A program made the position numbers and the translations under genes. The notes under the pieces are model-generated. The model was not told the DNA's origin. It searched no databases and saw only the letters and a list, made by a program, of their open reading frames with translations. A stretch of DNA of 64,000 nucleotides from Paralichthys olivaceus (Eukaryota > Chordata > Actinopteri > Pleuronectiformes > Paralichthyidae). Below are positions 13,349 through 26,400 of the stretch, one piece after another. How positions within the stretch are numbered: the first letter of the stretch is position 1; each line of letters opens with the position of its first letter. The DNA lies in NCBI RefSeq assembly GCF_024713975.1, contig NC_091114.1, forward strand, positions 2,514,001-2,578,000, written 5' to 3'.

Positions 13349-13606
13349 GTGACCTTGTTAAGGAAATGCTTTGACTCCGTGGTTGACAGTTTGTCTCAGA
13401 GGCAAGGCTGGGGACAGCAGTTGTCAGTGGTATTTAACTCTGCTCTGAGGAGGCTCACGTGTCTGATGACCGGCCATCACAAGACCATCAGTCACCTCTG
13501 TGCCTCTGCAGGAGCTCTAATCCACAACATTTAGCTGGAAAGTGCTGACTGGAGGCTGGAGAAGATTGAGGCCCTCAACAGTGACTCAAGTGAAAACAGA
13601 ACATCA
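13349..13606 (+). other. Unidentified frame with one internal stop
   Basis: An open frame with high coding-like content runs 13349-13534 (it includes SLSQRQGWGQQLSVVFNSAL and HHKTISHLCASAGALIHN), meets a TAG, and continues in the same frame (LESADWRLEKIEALNSDSS) to another stop near 13606. I do not recognise the protein. It could be a decayed exon, a processed pseudogene piece or part of a repeat. No convincing splice partners were seen nearby. Confidence 0.3.
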
Positions 13607-14239
13607 ATGTAACAGTTCATGTTCAACCATTTCTGCCATTTTGACTTTCTGTCATGTAAAAACTTTTACAATGCTCAATCCATTTTCTTCTTCACTCTAA
13701 AATACCCCTGTAGTGGGACTAATACAGGTTTATTAATTCTTAAAACAGTTTTCAGACATTGGCTGAAAGTGAGAAGTTCAGGTTTTATATTTTGCTTCCT
13801 TATAATGAAAATCAGTTTCATTTCTGCTGCTATAATATGCAGGACTTTTTTTATCCAAGCTTATCACACGCAGCGGTGGTGAGGAGGAAACTGCAGCAGA
13901 AGTGAAAATGCTAGAGGAACATTAGCTTTGGCCTAACTCATTTAAGACAACAAAAAAACACACCTCCCATATTGGGTGTCAGAAAGTTGGTGTTGTGGCT
14001 TTTAAGTAATCTCATTGAAGAACTAAAGGTTTTTAGTAAACCACTGTTCACACCCCTGAGCTCATACAAGTCACACACTCTTCACAACTTCTTTGAGGTC
14101 GTTTCTTAAAACCCTCATGGCACTGTGCTGAAGCTGTCTGTTCTCTTCTTCCTGATTTCCTGTCTGCACAACACTCACCTGGACGCTTTGTTGAAACATG
14201 CTGCTATTCAGCTCGCAGGGAAGGTTTTCCTAAACATTG

Positions 14240-14545
14240 CCTAATGTTACCCACAGGTTCTAATAAAGTTTTAAGAACATTCTAAGGATGTTTGAAACAA
14301 TGCTCTGATTAAAAGTTTAACTGAGGCATAATGTTTTGACTGCAGCATTCAGAGGATGTTTTCAGGATGATGTTGAGGGGAAAAAAAGGTATTTTAATAA
14401 ATATTCAAGATAACAAAGGAAGAACATTTTGAATGCAACATTCTAAAAAGGTTTTGAGGATGTAATTGTGATTTATTATATGATTTTCGGGAAATAAAAA
14501 TGTTCCTCTCATGTTCTTAACAACATTAGAGGAACATTTTATTAT
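14240..14545. repeat. Degenerate GAACATT-rich dispersed repeat
   Basis: The stretch repeats short words such as AAGAACATT, GGAACATTTT and CATTCTAA in both orientations. This resembles a known type of old, internally repetitive fish element. Boundaries are guesses. Confidence 0.35.
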
Positions 14546-15239
14546 GCTATTTAAGTAAAAGATGTAGGATATTCTTTTATAAATAAAAGACTTGGACCTA
14601 TGGGGACAAAAAGCAAGTCTGCATAAAGGTAATCAATAAGGTAAACTTATATTAAAGTTAAATTTAGGGTTATGATTAGGCAAGTGATTGTAGATAAGGG
14701 TAAGGGCCTAGAGTTACTGGTTTCAAACAGTTTGCCTCCCTACGAGAACGTTGGCCCCTTAACATTTATAAAGCAAGAGGGGTTAGGGTCCAGCCAGAAG
14801 AGTTAAAATTACCCTCCAGAATTTCCTCCACTGAAGAAACAATGTTCTTCTCACAGTTTATATTAAAGAGCGGACAGAACACTCACTAAAATCTTTCTTC
14901 AGTGTGAGTGGACACAATCAGCTCCGTTCCCTGAACTTCACAACTCCCACAGACAGTGAAGGCCACACGTTGCAGTTAATATGGAGCGATGGACTACAGA
15001 AATACAAGTTCACCTAAAAGGATCGCTGTCAATCCCCTAAACCGGTTTGTTAAAGTACATGTGGGGTGAATGCTCCTTTAATGGACCATCTAACTGAAGT
15101 TGCACACTGATTTACCCAGAGCTAACAGAGGCCTGTTGTGTGCTCTCCCACTATGGCTGTGTTTGTCACAGAGGACTATCAAGGAAGCAGCCATGAATCT
15201 GAGCCTGTGCCCAGCACTGCCAGCTCTCGCCCCTCCCTA

Positions 15240-15640
15240 GCAACACAATCACGCACACTCACACACATTTGTACTTCTATCTTAGTCAGGACACCTATTG
15301 GCATAATGCATTCCCTAGCCCCTTACCCTAACCATATAGACTAAATGCCTAACCCTAACCCTAAAACCAAGGACCGGTCAAAATGTCCTCACTCGGTAGG
15401 TTGTAAGCTCAAACTGGTACTCACAAAGATAGCTGTACAAGAGCGCGTACACACACACACACACGTTACACTGGCTGACATTCATTTCCTGGAGAACTCA
15501 TCTAACCCTATAACCTTAAACTTCGTAGAATCGTAACCTTAAACCCTTGACTTTAGTTTAAATCAAATTATTTGCATAATGGGGACTTGCTATTTGTCCC
15601 TTAGGAAGAAGGAGGAAGTCCCCATGTTTGTGTAAACAGG
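15240..15640. repeat. Common teleost repeat with CCCTAA runs
   Basis: The stretch includes GGCATAATGCATTCCCTAGC, then CCTAACCCTAACCCTAAAAC, then AAAATGTCCTCACTCGGTAG, then AAAGATAGCTGTACAAG, with a CA microsatellite (15451-15466), and ends with sequence around GGGGACTTGC and GTAAACAGG. This order matches a dispersed repeat seen in very many fish genomes. The CCCTAA units are part of it and are not a telomere. Confidence 0.7.
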
Positions 15641-17022
15641 TCTCAACAACATGAGTAATGCAGAGGACACACACACGGCATCACACGTCACTTTTGAGGA
15701 CATCATAGAGACATGCATTCATTTCCTTGGAGCCTTTTGAATAACTGTACTGAAACCCATTTAGAGGAAAACATACACTGTGTATTTTAATACATTTTAC
15801 AATGAAAAGTGAAAATCCAAATAATACACAGTCCTTGTACAAACAGTGTGAGGGTTATTCCACAGGCTTCTTATCAGTACAAGCCACACAAAAGCTTTCG
15901 AAGCCTCAGGTGATTCAGCACATTTGACTTGGCATTTACAAACATCATGATAAAAAGAAAGCGCTACTGATGGATCTGGTGGTTAAGTTTGTCAGCTCAT
16001 ATGTCTCTCAATCTTTACATTAGTAAGTTGCGACACCTTGTGGTCAGTCCTGTTCATATAAGCAAGGTCCGTCACATTTCAGTGGCTTTCAGGCAGAACT
16101 GTAACACCGGCTACACATTCAGCAAAGAGAACATTTAGACAGCGTTAGGTTTGTTTAAACCAAGCATTACCAATAATCCACTAAACAATACAAAATGTTC
16201 TGTGGATTATCCAGAATAACATGGACTCCTTTTTCTGGAGAGTAAGAAAGAGATTCAAATGTATTAGAATGATGAGGTGAAGTTTAGACAAGACACAACA
16301 GAGATGTGTGGGCCGCAGAGGTCTGGTAAACTCTCGTCTTTCTGAATCCACCTAGGTGCAGTTGAGTTCAGATGCAAGTTAGAAACTTTTGTCTTATCTT
16401 AAGACAATGGTTCAGATAATTATGTGTAAAAGGAGAAAGTTTGCTCACTTACAGAACACAAACTCTCCCCTCAGACACCCTGATTCTGGCAGCAGCAGAA
16501 GAGGAGCAGAGGAGGTGCATGTCAGTGTTATGAAAACAGCAGGTTATTGTATTTGTCCACCGATCCACTGCGCAACAGCAGCATCGGCTAAAATGCTTTA
16601 CAGCCCAATTATTGCAATTAATGTTATAATTCAGTCAAATCTGGACACAGACATGAACCATATTTTTCAATTTAGTTTGACTTGCAGTTTTCAAGGAGCA
16701 TCCTTATCTCAGCTACAGAATCTGAGAAAAAGCAGATACTTGGCTGACTGGGACAGAAGGTACAGCAGGTCATCCACTAACCAGAAAGAGTTCATCCAAT
16801 TCTGCCCCATTCTGTCTGTTTAAATGTCCTTAGGCAATGTACTGAACTCTAGGTTGCCCCTGAAGGCTGTGTTAGCAGTGCATGAGTGATGCGGGAGAGA
16901 GGAAGTGCTGCACAGATGCACTGAAATATTAAATAATAATATAAGAGGAGAGCATCGAGTCTTTTAACATTGGAGTTGATAGTCAGGCCCTGATATCATG
17001 TAAACATTATTATGTATGAAAG

Positions 17023-19432
17023 TCAGCTAGTTTTGAAAGTTGAGGCTCTGGGTCTCTGAAAGTCTGAACATGGGCTCATCAGCTGTAACGGAGTGGAGGA
17101 GACAGTACAGATGGACTGGGAGTACTGGGGCTCCTCCTCACAGTTGTCTTCACTTAATGTCAATTCACTGAGATGGATACCTTCCAGCTCTGCACAGTGC
17201 AAACCAGAGAAGAGCCTCATCACCGCACGGACCCGGGGAACCTGCAGGACAGTATCCTTGAGGGTAATGATCACCACCAGGCCCACCAGCAGATACCCTG
17301 GAGAGAAAGTGTTTTCCTGTCTTCAGTTTTAAAATGAATATTTAGTTTGACCGCAGGCATATGTAATGTGAATTTTAGGGTGCTATAAGTTCCATACTCA
17401 CCAGCTGCTCTCTGAATGTATGTGTGTGTGTGTGTGTGTGTATACAGTATATATATATATATATATATAGATGAAAATCATAATAAGGGGGATCTATATG
17501 CCCTATACCATTAAAAATGATTGGTTAATCTAAATTAAGTTTAGATCCTGTCTCTAATCTTATTGACTGATAAGTATTGCTGATAAATTACCACACTACA
17601 TGGCATCATTTTCTGCCTTCATAATGATGTCATCATTTCCTATTAATCTTACTATATGATCATTAATGATTGTTATATATATATTCAAGCTTTAGGTTGT
17701 GTCCATAGTCCTATAGCATTGAGAAATAGATTATACTCCCTTGTGGCGTCACTTATCATGCGATGAGGAATCATTTTGAAAACAATATAGACTTCAGATC
17801 GTCTATAATTTGTTGGGATTTCTTGGAAGATGAGTTTTTCAGACTATATGCCTCCCAAGTGGTATTCCCAACAGGTATGAGTTAATTTGCAGACTAGCAC
17901 ACACGCACAAGGGTGACAACAACACCCTGCATCACTCTAATCATGTGATGCCGGTCTCTGTAAGGACACACAGATACACACACTTAAGCATGTTTTCATG
18001 TGCTTCTTCTTACATGTGGTGAGGAGTTTGAGTGTGTCTTTGGCCAGCGGCCCCCAGCTCTCCCCCAGAGACTTTCCTCCCTCACCAATGGTGCTCAGGA
18101 TGACAAAGCAGACAAAAAAAGCATCCAGGAAACTCCAGTCTGGCTCCACCGTACAGACCACGAGGGCAGGGAGGAAGAAGAGGAGGAGGAGGACGAGCAC
18201 AGAGAGGAAGCTGGCATGGACAAGGGCCGCTCGGCTGTAGGGTAAGCCCCAGTAAGTGTGCAGGTGGTGGACAGGGGAGTGGGTGACAACTGGGAGGAGG
18301 AGGTTGGAGAACACTGAGAGGAGGAACATGGTGGAGGGGATCCCCAGGGTGCAATAGAAGATAAAGAAAAGCTTGGCCTCATCTGATTTAGGGGTGTCAG
18401 AGTCAGAACCTGGGGAAGAAAAAGAGAGACACCAATCAGGGTTTAGGTCTCAAACCCAACCATCATAAACTTCCATCACAACACAATCTGTGTGGCTCTT
18501 TGCTTGATGTTTGACATATATACATATATAAAGTGCACATACATCTGGATGGCACTTATGTGCAAATTAAGATGTTTCACAGATGAAAACTGGTGCAACA
18601 AAAACTGACTTCACAATATTCAAGAAATTGAACTCTGTCTATATTTAAAAACTCTGCCTATGGCTGGTTCTCTTTGTACCTCAGTGTTTTTATTCTGACT
18701 GAAGATGTATCTGGATAAGACACATTTTAACTTAAACTAGTTTTAGCTGCATCCCATGGTTTTCCACAGGTGATGGATTTTGTTGTCACTGTGATCATGT
18801 GTCTTGTCATGTGTTGACAACTCAATGAGAAAGACTAAGATGAGATTCAAAGCTTTGAAAAAGGAATATTAAGACTTTTTTCCACATTGAGCAGTTTTCA
18901 TTGTCAATTCATTGTTTGTCATTTATCAGACATGTCAAACATTGACTGGTTCCAGCTCGTTGGGAGGATTTGTTGTATTTCGTGTCTTGTATTCTAAATT
19001 AAACATATTTGGGCTTTGGCCACTGTTAAAGGGCATTTCAAGTACAATAGTTATAAAGATAATCAGCTCTGACAAATTTCGGTGCTGCGTCTTACCCATG
19101 GTGGTCAGAGTGAGAATGATGAAGTAGAGGGACGAGATGAAGTCATAGTGCTTCCCATCAGCGTCAGCCTTGAGAACAGCTACCCGGCTGCGATGAGCAG
19201 AGAGAGCTTTGCCCAGCAGATTGCTCAGCTCGCTCTCCACAACACAGGGGTTCTCCTGCAGGAAGGAGCGCCGCAGCTGCTCCACCTCAGCTCTCAGCTC
19301 CTTCTCCACCGGAGCCTCCACCACGGTGAACACCACGCCTCCCAGCAGGATGAAGAGCAGGTAGCAGAAAGCCAGGCAGGAGAAGACATTGGCCTGAATC
19401 AGCAGTCCTAGTGAAGACACAAGCTGGGCCAT
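17023..19432 (-). CDS. kcnk7: Two-pore-domain potassium channel subfamily K member 7-like
   Basis: Three minus-strand exons (19096-19432, 18014-18409, 17023-17297) give a complete 335-residue protein; human KCNK7 has 307. The start follows a good context (GCCACAATGG). Topology: M1 about 16-38; extracellular cap 39-98 with cap cysteine C63 (ENPCV); pore helix and filter 1 about 99-116; M2 about 126-152; M3 about 174-197; pore 2 about 205-223; M4 246-257; cytoplasmic tail. The exon 1/2 junction splits the first filter glycine codon, as in other K2P genes. KCNK1/6/7 relatives keep GYG in filter 1 and G-x-G in filter 2. Here filter 1 is TTMGSD (110-115) and filter 2 is STIGEG (218-223). KCNK7 is known as a subunit that yields no current on its own. 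Placement beside ehbp1l1, as in human, supports kcnk7 over kcnk1/kcnk6. The channel is probably non-conducting or a regulatory subunit (inference). Confidence 0.87.
17417..17469. repeat. (TG)n plus (TA)n microsatellite in kcnk7 intron 2
   Basis: A TG run, a short unique stretch, then a TA run, inside the 716-bp intron between exons 2 and 3. Confidence 0.9.
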
Positions 19433-20403
19433 TGTGGCTTCTAGCTGCTCTGTTTCTCTACAGACTGCAACTAGATACTGGAGGCTGGTGAGGCTTTAAA
19501 TATTTAGAGAGGTGGAGAGTCACAGACAAAGAGACAGATCAACTGACAACTATTATTGGACTCAAAAAGAATCATATAAAGTTTAGTTTTATTCTATGAC
19601 AACAACTTTTTTGTCGAACAGGAATAAATGCAGTCCATTCGATCCAACACTGATCAGCAGGTGATCAGTCTCACTGCTTCATTCGAAAATAGTCCTGCCA
19701 CCACCACTGCAATTTAGTCCATCATGACGCTCAGCACTGGCAGGCTTCGTTTGCTCCTTTCATTATATATTCATTCAAGAAAATAGTGCCATTGTTAGGG
19801 AAAATATACCTGATCTATTCCACAGTGCCTGAAATATTTGTTCAGAAGCCAATTAGTTCAATTCAACTGAAAACTGGTGAACAGTTTTAATAATTGAGGA
19901 ACTGACTGAGTTATGAACCAACCTTTTTACTTGCGCTGGTAAGTGAAATATTTTTTTTTGTCTTCTAAATTGTATCTATAGTTTTAAGATTCAGGAGTTT
20001 TCCTCAGTACAGACGCTGGATGTGCAGCACATTTTCAACACCTGCATTACTTCATATAAAAACTCCTGCATGTAGATTTGTTTTCAAATGATTCTGATGG
20101 CTTCATGTTTTGTTCTCAGAAAAATTCAACAACCCCAGTAAGAACCGGTGCAGTCTCCCGCTCAGATACAGTGTGGGTTTGGAGGAGTACCACAGAGTTT
20201 GGAGATGACAATGTCATTCAGCTTTTACACACAGTGGGTTTAAATCAGTTTGAATTACTTCCTGTACAAGTCTGTACAATTTGAACTATGAAAATATCAT
20301 CACAAAAGGCTAAATATTGGGAGTTCAGGAAGAAAAATATGAACAGAAGTCTTTACAGTCCACTGTGCAGTGATGCAGTCTAATAAAGTCTGTTCCCTGT
20401 CCT
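19433..20403. other. Spacer between kcnk7 start and taf6l stop
   Basis: About 970 bp holding the kcnk7 promoter at its left end and the taf6l 3' UTR at its right end. A minus-strand AATAAA lies at 19588-19593 and could serve taf6l if its 3' UTR is about 800 bases. I see no other feature. Confidence 0.5.
19495..19502 (-). promoter_or_regulatory. TATA-like box upstream of kcnk7
   Basis: TATTTAAA on the minus strand, 63 bases before the start codon. A transcription start about 30 bases downstream would leave a short leader. Inferred from sequence and position only. Confidence 0.4.
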
Positions 20404-23400
20404 CTAAAGAGGCAAGTGAAGAGAGTAATGGGAACATGCCCAGCGGCGTACAGGTTTGCCCACCCTGCCGATGACGGGCAGTTTGTGGGCGTAGGCACGC
20501 GGTGGGATGGCAGACGGAGGTGGAGTCGGGGCAAAAGTGGTCTGGAAGGGGCGCCGGCCTTGACAACGTTTGCCCATTTGCCGACCGCCAATTAGAAAGG
20601 TGAATGCCGGAGGTCCGACCTGAGGAGAAGTGAAACGAGCTTTGGGGAAGACGTCACGTGACAGTCCTGCCGAACGCTGACCTGAACGTGATGAGGAAGA
20701 TCTGGAGCGTTGGACAGAAGAGGAGGAGGAGGAGCGAGTCAGGGACCTGATGGGGAAAAAGGAGTCAGGTTGAGAACTGCACACACCAACGGAATAATTT
20801 ATGTCTGAAAAAGCGGTTGACTTAATACTTTACCTTGTTGATCCTGTAGCAGCCAAGCTAGGTGGGGCTGGGTCAGTGCGAGGACTCCCATCGTGTCTTG
20901 GGCTGATGTTGAGGTTAGCGGTCAGCTGTGGCATCTTACGGGTGGTGTCAGGGTTGGAGGCGGGGCCGGGAGGTTCCTTCCTGGCATCACTGAGCTGGGA
21001 CAGGGTGCAGGGAGGGTAGCTGCCGAACCCTGGTCCAGTGCTAAACCTGACAGCCAGGCTGTCTCCAAAAAAGGAGTAGAGCTCACAGTACATGGCAGGG
21101 AGAGGGACCGGGGTCCACTCCTCCCAGGGACAGCCTGCCCCTCCGGCCTGGAGGTGGCTGGCGATTCCAAGGTTGGCCTCTGAGAGAGGCTCTGGAGGGG
21201 GGCTGAGTCCAGGGGAGCTTACCCTGTAACCCATAGCACCCACCACAGAGCCTGTCTGACCACTGGAGCCCCCCTCTGCAGACAGGGACAGAGCCTTCAT
21301 CTTCAGCAGGCGCTCCACTGCCACCTGCAGGAGAGACAGGAGAACATACTGACCATGTACAGGAGAATCCGTGTGATGTGTTTCCAGTCTGTCTGTTATG
21401 TGTTTGACAGAGAATATTTTGCTCTTGACTATGAAATCTGCTTTCACATTCACAGTCCCCAAAATATTATTTTTCTCTGGTGCCACTTTGACATTTGCAC
21501 GCAGGATGCAGTATTTCATTATTAAAATGTAATTAGCTGGGAACATTCATGCTCCCAAGAATATATAGTTTTAACTTAAGCCTTTTTGTGACATGAAGTC
21601 TGGAGGATGTCTGCAGAATTGGATCTAGACTTTCTGTGCAGTTTGCCTTTCACACATGGACCACACAGCAGGAGAATCTTGCTCGCTCGCAGTGAATCCT
21701 ATCTCCTGCTGTGTTGTCATCCGGATTCTGAGTTTTTCCAGCCAGCCCCATAGAAAATTGTCCGCAGAAAGTCCAGATGCTCTCACTGGGACATTTGCAT
21801 GCACACATACACCCACTCAAGAGTTTTTGGAGTTCAGTGCATGTCTCAAAGAATTTTGATGAGATGACCATCATTAAAGCATCACCAGGAAGCCATGTAA
21901 ACTTAATCACTGTGTAAAATAGCACATGTCGCTGCATTACTGACCAGAATGGCTCCATAGACCTTGTGTCCATCTGCTTTGACCTGAGCGTTGGAAACAG
22001 AATAATCGTCTAACACAGCCTGGAGGTTGGCCCAGTAGGCAGGGAGGTGTGGAAAGAGAACTCTCTCAACTGCCTGCAACGAAAGACACAGTTTTAGGAG
22101 CAGGACACAAGACAATACTAATCCAAGTACTCAGGCAAATACTAAATATATATTTACAGCAATGAAAATTAGCCGGTCTACAGTGGAGATCTCAGATTGC
22201 CAAAGATCTAAAGTTATTCACCTTTTGCAGTTTAGCAGAAATTCACATAAAATGATGCAAAATAAATTAAGAATATTTTCATTTCAGGATGAAAGCAGTT
22301 GAGATCTTGAGTTTAAATAAATGACAAAAAGATGCTAAATATGAGGTGGAAGTCACACCATGAGTCTCTTTTAAGAGCTTTCCAAAGAGGCTCTCATACT
22401 CTCTCTATACATATAATATAATATATGTATATATACACTGTTTATCTGTAAAGTGGCAAAAAACTCAGTGTAGACTGCATTAAACATAGAACATACTTTC
22501 CATCCAAGAGCATGAAGCCCCACCACGGCTCCATAGTGTGAGCAGAGCGGTCTCACTGGATCCGACAGAACCTTCTGTAGCGACAGCAGGATCTGATGGT
22601 AGAGACCACTCACCAGGTCACCGTGAGTCCTGAAGGGAAAACACAGATAGACAAGACTCATAAAGACAGGTTAAGATCCACAGAGGTCAACGACCTGAGA
22701 CCTCCCATTAATCAGTCAGAACTGGAGAAGCCTCTTGGATGACAGGTGAGCACGTCCAACGTGAACATGCACAACTCCTGAAGAGACCATGACCTGGATG
22801 ACTGATTATATTTACAAACAGCAGACTAGATTGATCAGAAGATGAGATCTCCCAGAGCACCCAGGAAATTACTGAAGAGCAAATGAAGAGTCAAATGAAT
22901 GTTAATGTTGCTCTATGTTTGCTGAATAGGAAACTGTTTGATAACACATTTGCTTAATTAACTATGTAGTCAAATTACTTAAACTAATTAATTTCTATTT
23001 TTTTCTTCGATATAGAAATATAGTCTGAAAGGTCTGGAATCAACTCGACACAGAAAATAAAACACTTCAGGAATTATCCAGTGAGTCTGAACTTATTAGT
23101 GACCTGCTAATTTAACACCAGTTTTTGATACATTACTTAGTGTTCTTTTGCATATAACAAATCCTGCTTACACAATTATGTTTTCAATTTGGTATCAGGC
23201 TCCCATGTACTGTATGTGAGAGCAGCTGCCTATGATCTGCTCACCAGAAGATATGGCTGAGGAGCAGTGCAGCGTAGTCCCTGAGGGTCCAGTGGTCATT
23301 GAGCGGGTTGATGGAAGCAGCTAGCGGCTCCAGGATGCAATACATGACGCTGGAGACCAGACTACGGACATACGAGCCCAGGTACAGGTAGGGGTTCTGC

Positions 23401-26400
23401 ACCAGGCTCTTCACCATGTGGAGGAGCCTGTTGAGCTGCTCCAGGTCATGGCTGACTGACTTCACCTGCATAGACACAACCGCAGGATCAACATGTGGAT
23501 GAATGTAAAAAAAAAACAATAATCAGCCAAGATATTTCTTGCAACAGTTTGATAATTTGATAAATATTTCTGTATTAAATTAATGAATGAAATACATTGG
23601 ATAATTAAATGGCATTAGAAAATCTTCAGATTTTAAGAACTATCCGGACATTTTATAACTTTTAAATGATATGTGACTGTTAAAATCAAAGCCCCGACTC
23701 AAAAGATTTAAATGCTAATTTACTGAGGACATAATCTCAGTATCCTCAGAGGATGACAGCCAAGCTACAGTGCTGAGCCTCTGCTTCAGTAATGCCCATG
23801 TACACAGTCAGACGCCCAGAAAGAGAGTTATGTTGGTTCTATTATGACTGAATGTTGGTATGTTGAGGCACTGAGAGAACAGGGAAGTAGCTCTGGTCTA
23901 TAAAAGGCTGTTAAATTTAGTTGAGGCTGAGAATCAGCATCAGTTCCTACAACTTAAGTCAGTTTGGTCCAGTGTCGATATCAGTGGATGAGATTAGATG
24001 ACATATCAAAAGATTGCATGGGCGCATCTGGAAAACGTACCCCGCTGATGACATAGACAAAGTACGGTAGTAAGGCAGCGATCTTGGAATTGGACTGGAG
24101 GTCCAGCAGAGCCACCTGAAACACGCAGGAGAAAAATGTACGATTGTAACATTGTTTAGATGCACAGAACGTCCGCCTGTGTTCAGCTGCAGTGTACCTT
24201 CATTAGGTGAGGGTCCTCTCCCAGGATGGCCCGAGTGATCTGCTGGTAGTACTTCAACAAGTCTTCTGACAGAGACTGCACTGCACTGGGAACTGTGGCA
24301 ATTCAACAGTGAGGTCAGAACAATGCCTTTGGCTTACATTGACACACCTATCAAAGGCAGAAATCCATTCAATAAAGGAATAGTTTAACATTTTGGCCAC
24401 AGAGTTCTTGGAGGTGGAGGACTTTTTCCCCCATGGTGGTCCAGAGCCAGATCAGTTTGAGACGTTAGCTCCAGCTCAGTTAAGCCCACAGCTGGAGCTC
24501 TAAGAGCTGAGGTGATGCAAGTGCCAAAGAGGAAGGGCAGTCAGAAGACTACTGCTCGTTACCGAATGTTAGAATACATTGTAAAGCTATATTATTAGCA
24601 TGAATATCTTTTCCACAAAATGTCAAACAAATAAAGAGTGACACACTGCCATCCCTACAAATAATGTCCTTTACCAGTGCATGTGAATGGTTATGTGATA
24701 TACATTTTCAGGTGTGTTAGTATGGAATTACTGACAGAGACCAAATGTTTGTCTGGACAGCTTAAAATGGTGTTGTGTAGATGTAGCCATAGTGTGGTAG
24801 AGGCTCACCGGTCCCTTGAGGCTCCAGGTTGCCTTTCCCATCCAGGTAAGACACATTCACTGACAAGAAATCAGAACAAAACAGAAGAAATAACTTGTGA
24901 GATATATATATATACAGTCCCCTCCAAAAGTATTGGAACGGTAAGGCAAATTCCTTTATTTTTGTTGTTCACTGAAGACATTTGGGTTTAAAATCAAAAG
25001 ATGAGTATGAGACAAGAGTTCAGAATTTCAGCTTTTATTTCCTGGTATTCACATCTAGATGTGTTAAACAACTCACGACATACCACTCTTTGTTTGAACC
25101 CACCCATTTTTCAAGTGAGCAAAAGTATTGGAACACATAATCTTAAAGTAAATAACATTTAGTATTTGGTGGCATAACCCTTGCTTGCAATAACTGCCCC
25201 AAACCTGCGACCCATCGACATCACCAAACAGTTTTTTTCTTCATTTGTGATGCTATTCCAGGCTTTTACCGCAGCTTCTTTCAGTTCTTGTTTGTTTCGG
25301 GGTGTTTCTCCCTTCAGTCTCCTCTTAAGGAGGTGAAATGCATGCTCTATTGGGTTAAGGTCAGGTGATTGACTTGGCCAGTCTAAAACCGTCCACTTTT
25401 TCCCCCTGATGAAGTTCTTTGTTTTGTTGGCAGTGTGCTTTGGGTCATTGTCCTGCTGCATGATAAACTTCCTCCCGATTAGTTTCAATACATTTCTCCG
25501 TAAATTGGCAGACAAAATGTTTCTGTACACTTCTGAATTCATTCTGCTGCTACCATCATCAGTTAAATCATCAATAAATATCAATGACCCTGTTCCAGAA
25601 GCAGCCATGCACGCCCAAGCCATGACATTACCTCCACCATGCTTCACAGATGAGCTTGTATGCTTCGGATCATAAGCAGTTCCTTTCTTTCCCCACACTT
25701 TGGCCTTTCCATCACTTTGGTAGAGATTAATCTTGGTCTCATCAGTCCATAAGATGGTGTTCCAGAACTTTTGCAGCTCATCTCTGTACTTCTTTGCAAA
25801 TTCCAATCTGGCCTTCCGATTCTTACTGCTGATGAGTGGTTTGCATCTTGTGGTGTGGCCTCTATATTTCTGCTCTCTGAGTCTTCTTCGAACAGTGGAT
25901 TGTGATACCTTCACCCCTGCACTGTGGAGGTTGTTGGTGATGTCACTTACTGATGTTTTGGGGGTTTTCTTCACAGCTCTCACAATACTTCTGTCATCAT
26001 CTACTGTTGTTTTCCTTGGCCGACCTGTTCGACACCTGTTACTCAGTACACCAGTAATTTCTTTCTTTTTCAGGACATTCCCAATTGTTGTGCTTGGTAT
26101 GCCCAATGTTTGTCCAATGACTCTGATTGACTTTCCTTCTTTTCTCAGCTCGACAATGGCTTGCTTTTCTCCCATAGACAGCTCTCTGGTCTTCATGTTG
26201 GTTTATCCTCTTTAACAGGAAATGCAGTCTTGATAGGTTTGAACCAAGGGTGAAAACTTAGACTAGTCATGCAGAGCTATTTAATGTTTGGAAAATCAAC
26301 CTAAAAGGCAACATCTGGGCAACAAGAAACACCTGTCAGTCACATGTTCCAATACTTTTGCTCACTTGAAAAATGGGTGGGTTCAAACAAAGAGTGGTAT

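Larger units (their letters stand above)
7092..17022. other. Spacer between ehbp1l1 start and kcnk7 stop
   Basis: About 9.9 kb without a gene I can identify. The first 250 bases upstream of the ehbp1l1 ATG are its presumed 5' UTR and promoter, moderately GC-rich with a CA repeat. Further on there are a decayed Tc1-like element, an L2-like LINE relic, an unexplained frame at 13349-13600, and a CCCTAA-bearing dispersed repeat. The last 1.3 kb before the kcnk7 stop probably includes its 3' UTR; no clear AATAAA could be assigned. Confidence 0.6.

Noticed and set aside
15343..15366. CCTAACCCTAACCCTAA resembling telomere repeats
   Set aside because: Only a few units, inside a well-known dispersed fish repeat; not an interstitial telomere.
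16389..16823. 144-codon plus-strand frame downstream of kcnk7
   Set aside because: No recognisable motif, composition like non-coding DNA, and it overlaps the likely kcnk7 3' UTR on the other strand.
18079..18084. GTGAGG inside kcnk7 exon 2 as an alternative donor that would end the exon at STIG
   Set aside because: Using it would remove the 24 residues between filter 2 and M4 that relatives have. The downstream donor at 18013 restores the expected length and frame.
25409..26215. Long plus-strand frames opposite the Tc1 transposase
   Set aside because: They are antisense shadows of the transposase gene.
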